Positions 7,051 to 15,147 of a stretch of DNA of 26,011 nt are shown here, in pieces. A model generated the notes under the pieces. It searched no databases, was not told where the DNA came from, and was given only the letters and a program-made list of their open reading frames with translations. Source of the DNA: Helicobacteraceae bacterium. GTDB lineage: Bacteria; Campylobacterota; Campylobacteria; Campylobacterales; Helicobacteraceae. The stretch spans positions 1-26,011 of the forward strand of contig JARHYY010000009.1 in assembly GCA_029258405.1 (NCBI GenBank), given 5' to 3'. A program made the position numbers and the translations under genes. Position 1 is the stretch's first letter. Every line of letters begins with the position of its first letter.

Positions 7051-7716
7051 ATGCAAAAAATAGAGCAGTATTTAGAACTTAAAAAACTATATCTCGAACG
7101 AATGTGTGGCACCACTTTCATGCCTCTTAAAACATTGAAGCATGCAAACACTGCATCATCAAATATGGGGAATGCTAATAGTTTTGCAGATTTAAGTGCA
7201 AATATTCAACAATGCCAATTATGTTTGCTTTGCAATACAAAAGCCAAACCTAATGCTGGATATGGAAACTCGCATGCAAAAATTGCCTTTATTACGCAAA
7301 CACCTCTTACAACAACCTCCAATGCCACTACTTTAGTGGCAAGAGGTGGCGAAATGCTTCAAGATATGATAGAGCATGTCTTATGTCTTTCTTTAAAAGA
7401 AGTTTCTCTGCTCTCCTTACTTAAATGCACCCCTCAAATAGGTCAAGAAGTAACTCAAGAGCTTGTTAATTCTTGTTCGCCATATCTTTTTGAGCAACTT
7501 TTTATTTTAAAGCCTAAAATTATTGTAACCTTAGGGGAGGAAGTTACACAAGTTTTTTTGAGAATCAATGAAAATTTTGAAGAAATTCGAGGAAAAGTAA
7601 GCTTATGGGAGCACACAAAGCTTATCCCATTATATAGCCCTCGCTTCTTGTTAAAAAATCCTTCTCTTAAAAAAGAAACAATGAAAGATTTAATTTTTAT
7701 TAAAAGTTTGCTATAA
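7051..7716 (+). CDS. Degenerate uracil-DNA glycosylase homologue (family 4-like)
   Basis: 221 residues resembling the iron-sulfur uracil-DNA glycosylase family. The four cluster ligands fit: C55-x2-C58, then 67 residues, C126 (LLKCTP), 15 residues, C142 (NSCSPYL), followed by the family helix and the strand KPKIIVTLGEEV. The late segment RG-x-V, a strand, and a nP-x-L-K-K-x-x-M-x-D tail (LLKNPSLKKETMKDL) also match. However, the first catalytic motif (normally G-E-x-P-G with acidic residues) reads TQTPLTT (82-88), and the late His-Pro motif reads Y-S-P-R, so the key His is a Ser. Active glycosylase function is therefore doubtful. No clear Shine-Dalgarno precedes the ATG, 9 bases after the ABM gene; an alternative start is M18 (7102). 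It may be a DNA-binding or structural relative. Confidence 0.72.
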   Translation: MQKIEQYLELKKLYLERMCGTTFMPLKTLKHANTASSNMGNANSFADLSANIQQCQLCLLCNTKAKPNAGYGNSHAKIAFITQTPLTTTSNATTLVARGGEMLQDMIEHVLCLSLKEVSLLSLLKCTPQIGQEVTQELVNSCSPYLFEQLFILKPKIIVTLGEEVTQVFLRINENFEEIRGKVSLWEHTKLIPLYSPRFLLKNPSLKKETMKDLIFIKSLL

Positions 7717-7725
7717 AGGAAACTC

Positions 7726-8973
7726 ATGTTAATTACACTATCTTCATTACGAAAATTGATGCTTATGATACTCTATTTATTATGTTCTGTGCAATTATAC
7801 GCCAAGAGCGAAAAGCTCTCCACATTACCTCTGCCAACCATGGAAATGGTTAATATAGATCCAACACCTTGTGATGAACGTTGTTTAAATGTGCTCTTAG
7901 AACAAGAAATGTTCTTTTCATTTCTCGCACGCTTTCAGCAAAATATTAAAAATAACCGCCTCTTATCCGCTTTCTCTGCCCTTATGGAACGACACGGATT
8001 TGGGCTTGCCTATGCAAATCGCAATAGCGATGCACAAGTAAAAATTGCACTTATTTTACCAAAAAAAAGTATAGGTAGCTATTCATTGAGCAGTATTAAT
8101 ACTGTATTAGCTTATCTCACTTCACAAAAAAACTCTTTTTATTTTGAGGTATTTGACATAGCTGATGAAAACCTTCAAGCATTTTCAAGCACATTAGGAA
8201 CAATTGAAAATCGTGGTTTTGGAGGTGCTATTCTTATTGCAACCACAAAAGCCATTCCTTTTATTCCGCAACTTACCCCTAAGATTCCTTTTTTTGTTGC
8301 CTCTATACATAAAGAACAAATTTTAACTCACAATACTCTTTCTTCAAAGATAATTTTTGGTGGCATTAGCTACCATGAGCAGATTAAAGCACTTAAACGT
8401 TTTAGCGAATATTCAGCCCCCACTGTGCTCTTTAATGATGAAAGTGCCACTGGATTTAGAATTGCTCGCGATATCAAAAAAGAAGGTTTTACAATTGCTC
8501 TTGAACAAAATTTTAATTCTAAAAATATTGCCCAATTTGGAAAAGATATACAAAAAAAATCCCATTTCCTAAGAGGTTCTAATATATTCTTGAATACACC
8601 TGTGAATAATAGTGCACTCATACTCTCTCAACTAGCATACAATCGCATTACACCACGAGTGATTTTAACAACCCAATTGGGTTTTAGCCATGCTCTTTTT
8701 TCTTTAACACAACCAATAAGCAGATTTTCCTTATATATCAGCAGTATTACTGGGGGAGATATGAAAAACATCAAGGAATATGCCGCCCTCTTAGATGTAG
8801 ATTTACAATATGATTGGATTCACTATGCAACTGCTATAGGCACAGAGTATATTTATCACCAACTTTTTAATGATGAAAAAAAATGGTTTAAAGAAAATGT
8901 TGAATTAAATCAAGTGAGGTATGATACAAAAATATATAGAGCAAGAGAAAATTTTTTTGAAGTTATACATTAA
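7726..8973 (+). CDS. Secreted protein with type-1 periplasmic-binding-like fold
   Basis: 415 residues with a clear signal peptide (residues 1-26, ending LYA before Lys27); exported to the periplasm. I recognise no named family. From residue 105 the strand-helix pattern (VKIALILPKKS, SINTVLAYLTS, FYFEVFDIAD, GAILIATTKAIPFI, IPFFVAS, then APTVLFNDESATGFRIARDIKKEG at 231-254) resembles type-1 periplasmic-binding or LppC/LpoA-like proteins that recognise ligands or peptidoglycan enzymes. The mature protein has only two cysteines, C49 and C53 (CDERC), so a small disulfide is likely. AAAGGAA precedes the ATG; it starts 9 bases after the UDG-like gene and closes the operon, its stop running into the hairpin at 8973. 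Function is unknown; the fold call is inference. Confidence 0.7.
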   Translation: MLITLSSLRKLMLMILYLLCSVQLYAKSEKLSTLPLPTMEMVNIDPTPCDERCLNVLLEQEMFFSFLARFQQNIKNNRLLSAFSALMERHGFGLAYANRNSDAQVKIALILPKKSIGSYSLSSINTVLAYLTSQKNSFYFEVFDIADENLQAFSSTLGTIENRGFGGAILIATTKAIPFIPQLTPKIPFFVASIHKEQILTHNTLSSKIIFGGISYHEQIKALKRFSEYSAPTVLFNDESATGFRIARDIKKEGFTIALEQNFNSKNIAQFGKDIQKKSHFLRGSNIFLNTPVNNSALILSQLAYNRITPRVILTTQLGFSHALFSLTQPISRFSLYISSITGGDMKNIKEYAALLDVDLQYDWIHYATAIGTEYIYHQLFNDEKKWFKENVELNQVRYDTKIYRARENFFEVIH

Positions 8974-9001
8974 CCTATCCTCTTAAAACAAGAGGATAGG
9001 T
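8973..9001. terminator. 12-bp hairpin between convergent genes
   Basis: ACCTATCCTCTT (8973-8984) and AAGAGGATAGGT (8990-9001) pair perfectly around a 5-nt loop. It overlaps the last base of the upstream stop codon and lies 8 bases from the opposing stop at 9010, so it can serve both strands. The following T-run is weak on both sides. Confidence 0.75.
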
Positions 9002-9009
9002 AATGCTAT

Positions 9010-9255
9010 TTACGCTGAAACACTAAATTGATCTCCATTTTCTGGATAACCATTAGCATTGACTGTGCTAGAACCTATGGTACCCTCAACAGCTTGAGCA
9101 TTCACAGCATCTTGGTTTTGTTGTACCTGATTAGTTGCTGTTGTGGTTTCATTAGCTGTATTTTGAGTAGCCATTACATCATTTGATGTATTGATATTGT
9201 TATTACCTGTCATATATACAGCATTTAACGATGTAGAACCAGTAATTGCATCCAT
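9010..9255 (-). CDS. Small acidic protein without basic residues, unknown
   Basis: 81 residues, no recognised family. Composition is extreme: about 14 Asn, 12 Thr, 10 Ala and 7 Gln, only one Leu, and no Lys, Arg, His, Cys or Trp. Net charge is about -7 from four Asp and three Glu. There is no signal peptide and no hydrophobic segment, so it is probably disordered or an assembling low-complexity protein. I trust it as a gene because AAGGAGA (9261-9267) is 5 nt before the ATG and a terminator hairpin follows. It stands alone, 151 bases downstream of the helicase gene end. Small Asn/Gln-rich proteins beginning MD or ME occur near motility genes in Campylobacterota, and fliW is close by, but I saw no sigma-28 or sigma-54 promoter and make no functional claim. 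Confidence 0.7.
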   Translation of the reverse strand: MDAITGSTSLNAVYMTGNNNINTSNDVMATQNTANETTTATNQVQQNQDAVNAQAVEGTIGSSTVNANGYPENGDQFSVSA

Positions 9256-9406
9256 TGGTTTCTCCTTGTTTTGATGTCAATCAAATGCCTTATAATATTA
9301 CAAATAGACTTAAATTAATATAAACATTTAAACTTCCTCTCAAAATAATAATCTCGCATTTAGGGTAGGAGGCTATAAGACAAGCAACCCACAATAAAAA
9401 CCAATA

Positions 9407-11443
9407 CTAAATATTAAATCCAGCTTCTCTTAAAAATACAGAAGGCTCATAGGCAACCTTTCTCCTGCTATCATTCTTAGCAAAAGAGAGAGCAAGAATA
9501 TCTTTTGCCCTTGTTACAGCCACATAAAATAATCGCCTTTCTTCATCAAGGTTACCATTTTTCACCATCAATTTACGATTAGGGAATCTTCCTTCCATGA
9601 GATCTATAACATAGACTTCACTATACTCTAATCCTTTTGAGCTATGCACACTTAATAAATTTACTCCATCTCCCTCGCTCATTTCGCTTGCCCCTAAAAT
9701 CATAGCATTTAAAAAACGCCCTAATTCTGAATAGTTCTTGCTTAAATCTTTTAGTATCTTTATTTTAAAGGCAATTTTTTCTAGTGCATATTTATATTGC
9801 TCCGCATTGCAAGAACCATCTTTGAGTGTTGCCCTTGTTTTTGCTAACTTTGCAGTAATATCTTTAAAAAGCAATGATGCTTCACAATGCTCTATAAGTT
9901 GCATTGTGCTTTGTGTAGGCTTAAACGCAAGAGCAAGGATATAGAGATTATTTAAAAAACAAACGGTATTAACAGTAATTTTAGGGTGCTGCAAAAGAGG
10001 ATTCTGTACAAAATCCTTATGTAAGCCTAGATTATCCCATTTGGCAGTTTTTTCTTGTTTGAACAAATCATCAAAAAGCCCTGATTCGTATTTACCTTTA
10101 TTTACAAGAATATCATTTATATTTCCTCTTGGGTGCAATAAGCCTCTAAGGATATTTCCATCTCCAAGCTGAACAAGTGCATGATAAATATCCATGCTTA
10201 CACTGCCGCCAACACCTTTTATATAACTTATTATATGGATAAAAGCCATCATATCTTTAGGGTTATGAAAAAGCGAAAGTATATCAAGCATAAGAGTAAC
10301 TTCTTTCGCATCAAAAAAGCTTATACCGCCCTTGCGTTTGCTTGGGATATTCCATTCTTTAAGGCAGGCTTCTATAGCATCTGCTGAAGCATTATTACGA
10401 AAAATAACGGCTATTTCGGAATGTTTTGTCGATGAGCAAGAGATTCTCTTTGCAATCCCATAATACTGCTGAAATAATTCATCATAAACAAGCAATTTTA
10501 CCTCTTTTGCATCTGTTGATATTTTTGTTGCCTCAATTTTTTTAGGATAGATTCTTTTGTTGTAAGAAATAACTTTATTTGCTATATTTAAAATAGGTTC
10601 TGTAGAGCGATAGTTTTTCGAGAGATTAAAAATTTTTGCATTATAAAATCTATCTTCAAAACCAGCAATGATAGAAATATCTGCGCCATTAAAAGCATAA
10701 ATACTTTGATCATAGTCTCCAACACAAAACAAACTTTTAGGATCAAGAGCCATAAGCACAGAATCTTGCAAAGGATTAGTGTCTTGATATTCATCAACAA
10801 GGACTTCTTTGTATAAATCTTTTTGTAGCCTTTTATTCTTCATTTCTTCTCTATATAATATAAGTAAGTCGTTAAAACCTGCATAGCCATACTGTTGTTT
10901 GAGTGCTTCAAATGCGTTAATTATTTCCTCATAGATAGCTACATGTACACACTGTGAATCCATACGATTACTCAACCATTCAGAGAAACTCTCATAACAT
11001 TCATAATATTGATGCGAATTTTGATACAAAGAATATATATCAAAAAGATACGAAGAGGAATAAGGGTTAACTTCATTGTTTTGTTTAAAAATGCAAGAAT
11101 CATAGACATTTTTAAACAAAACTTTTAATTCAGATATTCGCTTCAGGGTTATATTTTTATGCTCTTTAAGATAACGGTAGCTTACCGCATGAAAAGTGCC
11201 TGCCTCAATCTCCTTAATCTGCTTGTTATCACATATAACCTGCAAACGAGAAAGCATCTCCTGTGCGGCTTTGTTGGTAAAAGTGAGCAATAAAATCTCT
11301 TTTGGGCTAATGCCTTGCTGTATCAAATAAGCTATACGACCTACTATAGTAGAAGTTTTCCCTGTACCTGCAGATGCAATAACAAGGTTGTATCCCAAAG
11401 GTGCAGTACAAGCAATCTTTTGCTCTTTATTAAGTGATAACAT
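9407..11443 (-). CDS. uvrD: UvrD/Rep-type superfamily 1 DNA helicase
   Basis: ATP-driven 3'-5' DNA helicase of 678 residues for repair, recombination control and restart of replication. SF1A motifs in order: Walker A ASAGTGKTST (23-32), TFTNKAAQEML (Ia), VDEYQDTN (motif II, about 216-223), GDYDQSIYAFNGAD (motif III, from 242), NYRST (motif IV), then LLSVHSSKGLEYSEVYVIDL (motif V) and EERRLFYVAVTRAKD (motif VI) near the C-terminus. It lacks a RecB-like nuclease domain. Length fits UvrD/PcrA/Rep of Helicobacter, and I cannot say which H. pylori paralogue it matches. I start at the ATG at 11443; a TTG directly upstream (11446) would add one residue. There is no Shine-Dalgarno, but a TATAAT ends 8 bases upstream, so the message may be leaderless. 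It lies 29-32 bases after fliW. Confidence 0.92.
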   Translation of the reverse strand: MLSLNKEQKIACTAPLGYNLVIASAGTGKTSTIVGRIAYLIQQGISPKEILLLTFTNKAAQEMLSRLQVICDNKQIKEIEAGTFHAVSYRYLKEHKNITLKRISELKVLFKNVYDSCIFKQNNEVNPYSSSYLFDIYSLYQNSHQYYECYESFSEWLSNRMDSQCVHVAIYEEIINAFEALKQQYGYAGFNDLLILYREEMKNKRLQKDLYKEVLVDEYQDTNPLQDSVLMALDPKSLFCVGDYDQSIYAFNGADISIIAGFEDRFYNAKIFNLSKNYRSTEPILNIANKVISYNKRIYPKKIEATKISTDAKEVKLLVYDELFQQYYGIAKRISCSSTKHSEIAVIFRNNASADAIEACLKEWNIPSKRKGGISFFDAKEVTLMLDILSLFHNPKDMMAFIHIISYIKGVGGSVSMDIYHALVQLGDGNILRGLLHPRGNINDILVNKGKYESGLFDDLFKQEKTAKWDNLGLHKDFVQNPLLQHPKITVNTVCFLNNLYILALAFKPTQSTMQLIEHCEASLLFKDITAKLAKTRATLKDGSCNAEQYKYALEKIAFKIKILKDLSKNYSELGRFLNAMILGASEMSEGDGVNLLSVHSSKGLEYSEVYVIDLMEGRFPNRKLMVKNGNLDEERRLFYVAVTRAKDILALSFAKNDSRRKVAYEPSVFLREAGFNI

Positions 11444-11450
11444 CAATCAA

Positions 11451-11456
11451 ATTATA
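11451..11456 (-). promoter_or_regulatory. Candidate -10 for a leaderless helicase transcript
   Basis: TATAAT on the minus strand, with its last base 8 positions before the ATG at 11443. The expected start of transcription falls at about 11444, i.e. on the start codon. It is a sequence match only. Confidence 0.4.
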
Positions 11457-11475
11457 CAAACACAATTTTACTTAT

Positions 11476-12279
11476 CTATAAATTGTCCAATGCTATAAAC
11501 TGTTTAATGGGCTCACTAAAACCATGTTCTGGGTATTCATTTGGCGGTATAGAAATTTGAGCGGCAGTTTTATTTTGCGTATTAAATACAATGGGTGCTC
11601 GAAAATTTACCAAACTATTTTCAATAGGGCTTTGAATGACCACAGGGCAATAAAGCAATACAGAATCTTCTCGTTGAATATCCATAGCAGTTTGTATGGA
11701 ATCAGGAATAGCAACCATATAATCTTTTTTAAGCTTATAAGGATTAACAAGCGTCAGAGCGATGCCACTGTCGCTATTGTCATCTCTTAAACCCTTGATG
11801 CGAACAAATCTTTCATCAACTTCATTGAATTCAATTCTTGCAACCTGTTCTAAACCAAGTATAGGACTTTTAAGATCATAAATATGCAAATAATTACTGA
11901 TAGGATCAGCCACATTAAAATCTGGATATTCTTGCTGGTTAAGGATAATTTGTGCAACTGTTTGATTATCTTCATTAAATATAAGGGGAGCCAAGAAATT
12001 AACACGAGAATTCTCAATAGGCTCTTGAAATAAAATAGTACAATAAATCTTTACTTTTGAGTTACTATGCATATCAATAAGAGTTTGGATAGCAACAGGG
12101 ACAGTTAAGGAATAATTTTGTTTGAGTGCATAAGGGTTTACTAGCCGAAGTTCGATACCATTTTCTACACCATCGCTCTTGAGACCTTTAATGAGAACAA
12201 ATCGCTCATCTAATTCTTCGAGTTTTATTTGAGCAATTTGTTCTAAACCTAGAATAGGGCTTTTTACCTCATATATCAT
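11476..12279 (-). CDS. fliW: Tandem FliW-FliW fusion, flagellar assembly factor
   Basis: 267 residues, twice the usual ~130-150 of FliW, made of two complete FliW domains in one open frame. Domain 1 (2-131) and domain 2 (133-262) align without gaps at an offset of 131, with about 66 of 130 positions identical by hand count. Both have KSPILGLEQ, DERFV-x-IKGL, L-x-LVNPY, PIENS-x-VNF-x-AP and an EYP end. FliW binds flagellin and antagonises CsrA to tune flagellin translation. The fusion could bind two partners or two flagellins. AAGGAGA precedes the ATG and a TATAAT lies about 50 bases up; uvrD follows by ~30 bases and is likely co-transcribed. Divergent valS sits beside it, as I recall for a fliW copy in H. 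pylori. Confidence 0.9.
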   Translation of the reverse strand: MIYEVKSPILGLEQIAQIKLEELDERFVLIKGLKSDGVENGIELRLVNPYALKQNYSLTVPVAIQTLIDMHSNSKVKIYCTILFQEPIENSRVNFLAPLIFNEDNQTVAQIILNQQEYPDFNVADPISNYLHIYDLKSPILGLEQVARIEFNEVDERFVRIKGLRDDNSDSGIALTLVNPYKLKKDYMVAIPDSIQTAMDIQREDSVLLYCPVVIQSPIENSLVNFRAPIVFNTQNKTAAQISIPPNEYPEHGFSEPIKQFIALDNL

Positions 12280-12328
12280 AGTAATTAAATCTCCTTATAG
12301 CAAGTTTATTTGGTTTTATCAACAGCAC

Positions 12329-12334
12329 ATTATA
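12329..12334 (-). promoter_or_regulatory. Candidate -10 for fliW-uvrD
   Basis: TATAAT on the minus strand within GGCTATAATG, about 50 bases before the fliW ATG, in the divergent gap with valS. Confidence 0.45.
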
Positions 12335-12423
12335 GCCTTATTTACTTTAAAAATATCCTAAAATACTTTTCAACTTTGGCTCATTCTCCATAGAGATTAA
12401 GAGGAGTCTAACAGTATTTAGTA

Positions 12424-12429
12424 TATAAT
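12424..12429 (+). promoter_or_regulatory. Candidate -10 for valS
   Basis: TATAAT about 68 bases before the valS ATG, giving a leader of roughly 60 nt. I see no T-box or other known leader structure in it. Confidence 0.45.
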
Positions 12430-12497
12430 GAAAAAAACGGCAGGCTATCTTAGTGTATTGCAAATTTTTTTGGATTTATTAACTTTTAGGGATCAAA

Positions 12498-15134
12498 ATG
12501 AATGCGGAACAAAAAACAAGTGCAAAAAAAAGCTATAATCCATCACTTATAGAATCTCAATACTATAAAATATGGGAAGAGAGGGGCTACTTTGAAGTAG
12601 ATGGCAATAAAAAAATACAAAGACATAAAGAACCTTTTTGTATTATGCTCCCTCCACCAAATATTACAGGTAATTTGCATATCGGACATGCTCTTAACCA
12701 TACCCTTATTGATATTATCGTGCGATACAAGCGTATGGATGGCTATAAAACACTTTGGCAGCCAGGTGTAGATCATGCAGGAATTGCTACACAAAATGTA
12801 GTTGAAAAACAAGTCATTAAGGAAGGGTTAAGTAAAGAGCAATTGGGGAGAACAGCTTTTTTAGAGCGTATTTGGAAATGGAAAGAACAAAGTGGGAATA
12901 TTATCTTACAACAAATGCGTTCATTGGGCTCTTCTTGTGCTTGGAGTAGAACTCGCTTTACCATGGACAAAGGGCTGGCAGCTAGTGTAAGAACGGTATT
13001 TAGCAAGCTTTATGATAAAAAAATGATTTACCGTGGAAAGTATATGATCAATTGGTGCACTCATGATGGTGCATTAAGTGATATAGAGGTAGAATATGAA
13101 GAAAACAATGCCAATCTTTATCACATTCGTTATAAACTTGCTGGAAGTGATTCATATATTATTGTGGCTACCACACGTCCTGAAACATACTTTGGGGATA
13201 GTGCTGTAATGGTTCATCCTCATGATGAGAGATACAAACACTTAATAGGTAAAAAAGTGATTCTTCCTCTTTTAAATAGGCAAATACCTATTATAGCCGA
13301 TGAAACTGTAGACATGGATTTTGGAAGCGGAGCAGTAAAAGTTACGCCAGCTCATGATTTCAATGATTATGAAGTAGGCAAACGACATGGGCTTGAATTC
13401 ATTACTATTTTTGATAGCCATGGCATACTTAATGATTATGCAGGACAGTTTAAGGGGCTAGAAAGATTACAGGCACGTTCAGTCATTGTTCAAGAGCTAG
13501 ACAAAATAAATGCTATAGAAAAAATAGAATCTCACAAGAATCAAATAGGCAAATGCTATCGATGTGGTAATATTATTGAACCCTATATTTCTCAACAGTG
13601 GTTTATAAAAAAAGAACTTGCACAAAATGCTATCGCACAGATAAATACCACAAAAGCAGCAACATTTTATCCAGAACAATGGAAAAATAACTACAATAGT
13701 TGGATGCGTGAATTGCGTGATTGGTGTATTAGTAGGCAACTTTGGTGGGGGCATCAAATTCCTGTTTTTTATTGTGATTGTGGTCATGAATTTTGCTCTA
13801 CAGAAGAAAAGCCAACACAATGCCCAAAATGTCATTCAGCAAATTTCAAACAAGATTCAGATGTATTAGACACATGGTTTAGCTCTGCACTATGGCCATT
13901 TAGCACTTTAGGTTATGCAAATGGGGAGTTTGGGCATGAAAGCTTATGGTATGAAAATGATTTAAAAGAATTTTATCCAAATACATTACTTATTACGGGT
14001 TTTGATATTTTATTTTTTTGGGTGGCAAGAATGCTTATGATGGGTGAATATGCCCTTAAACAACTACCCTTTAAGGATATTTACCTTCATGCCCTTGTTC
14101 GAGATGAAAAAGGACAGAAAATGAGCAAAAGCAAAGGGAATATCATCGATCCCCTTGTTATCATTCAAAGCCATTCTGCTGATGCCTTAAGATTTACGCT
14201 TGCTACTCTCTGTGCATTAGGGCGAGATGTTAAATTAAGCAATACCCAATTAGAAATCAGCAAAAATTTTACCAACAAACTTTACAATGCAGCAAATTTC
14301 CTCTTATTGCATCATGAGAGCTTTACACAATCACCCATACACACCGATTTGGGACTCTACATGCAATCCCGATTACAAAAAACTATTGAGGATGTAAGAA
14401 GCTCTCTTGATTTATATCGCTTTAACGAAGCAGCAACTGCTCTTTATCGTTTTTTATGGGGTGAATTTTGTGATTGGGGCATAGAGCTTGCCAAAGCACA
14501 AAAGGAATCTATCATAGAATTGAGCACAATATTTTTAGAAGCTCTAAAGTTGCTTCATCCATTTATGCCCTTTATCACAGAGTATCTCTACACACTTTTA
14601 AGCGGACAAGAACTAGATACAAGAGATTCTATCATGATAATGCCCTACCCCATTGCACAAACAAGAAATAAGGATATTGAAAGAAGCTTTGCCCTGATTA
14701 TTGATGCTATTATATCCATACGACGCCTTAAAGCAAACCTTGATTTAGCCTCTCACTCATCTTTAAATATTTATCTTCAGCTCCATGAAAGCACAAAAGA
14801 AGAATTATTGCAAACATTTATTCCTCGCTTATCCAAGGTGCAATCTGTAACAATTGTGCAACATAAAATACAAGATTCTATTGCCGATATTGGCAAGCAT
14901 GTTTGTGTTTATATTACTAAAAGCAATGTTGATTTAAGTTCTATCATTGATCGTTTGCACAAACAACTTAACAAAACACAAAATGAATACAATAAGATTC
15001 AAAATATGCTTTCTAATAAAAACTTTATCCTTAACGCCCCCAAAGAGCTCATTGCAAAAAATGAAAACAACCTAAAAGAACTTGCTGAAAAATTAGATAA
15101 AATTTCAGCAGAAATTCACAATATCCAATCATAA
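12498..15134 (+). CDS. valS: Valyl-tRNA synthetase
   Basis: Class I enzyme of 878 residues that charges tRNA-Val, with an editing domain against threonine. Landmarks: PPPNITGNLHIGHALNHT with HIGH at 61-64, GVDHAGIATQ, the editing-domain run TTRPETYFGDSAVMVHP, GSGAVKVTPAHDFNDYEVG, WCISRQLWWGHQIPVFYC, and KMSKSKGN with K541. Two cysteine clusters suggest zinc sites: CYRCG, and CDCGHEFC with CPKC. DTWFSSALWPFSTLG is typical of ValRS. The last ~70 residues are Lys/Glu/Asn-rich, forming the tRNA-binding coiled coil. AGGGATC before the ATG is a weak ribosome site. It is divergent from fliW and 13 bases before the lipoprotein gene. Confidence 0.97.
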   Translation: MNAEQKTSAKKSYNPSLIESQYYKIWEERGYFEVDGNKKIQRHKEPFCIMLPPPNITGNLHIGHALNHTLIDIIVRYKRMDGYKTLWQPGVDHAGIATQNVVEKQVIKEGLSKEQLGRTAFLERIWKWKEQSGNIILQQMRSLGSSCAWSRTRFTMDKGLAASVRTVFSKLYDKKMIYRGKYMINWCTHDGALSDIEVEYEENNANLYHIRYKLAGSDSYIIVATTRPETYFGDSAVMVHPHDERYKHLIGKKVILPLLNRQIPIIADETVDMDFGSGAVKVTPAHDFNDYEVGKRHGLEFITIFDSHGILNDYAGQFKGLERLQARSVIVQELDKINAIEKIESHKNQIGKCYRCGNIIEPYISQQWFIKKELAQNAIAQINTTKAATFYPEQWKNNYNSWMRELRDWCISRQLWWGHQIPVFYCDCGHEFCSTEEKPTQCPKCHSANFKQDSDVLDTWFSSALWPFSTLGYANGEFGHESLWYENDLKEFYPNTLLITGFDILFFWVARMLMMGEYALKQLPFKDIYLHALVRDEKGQKMSKSKGNIIDPLVIIQSHSADALRFTLATLCALGRDVKLSNTQLEISKNFTNKLYNAANFLLLHHESFTQSPIHTDLGLYMQSRLQKTIEDVRSSLDLYRFNEAATALYRFLWGEFCDWGIELAKAQKESIIELSTIFLEALKLLHPFMPFITEYLYTLLSGQELDTRDSIMIMPYPIAQTRNKDIERSFALIIDAIISIRRLKANLDLASHSSLNIYLQLHESTKEELLQTFIPRLSKVQSVTIVQHKIQDSIADIGKHVCVYITKSNVDLSSIIDRLHKQLNKTQNEYNKIQNMLSNKNFILNAPKELIAKNENNLKELAEKLDKISAEIHNIQS

Positions 15135-15147
15135 AAAGGAATAGAAA

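Noticed and set aside
12430..12497. valS leader as an attenuator or T-box
   Set aside because: No stem-loop with a T-run and no T-box motif; such controls are not expected in this group.
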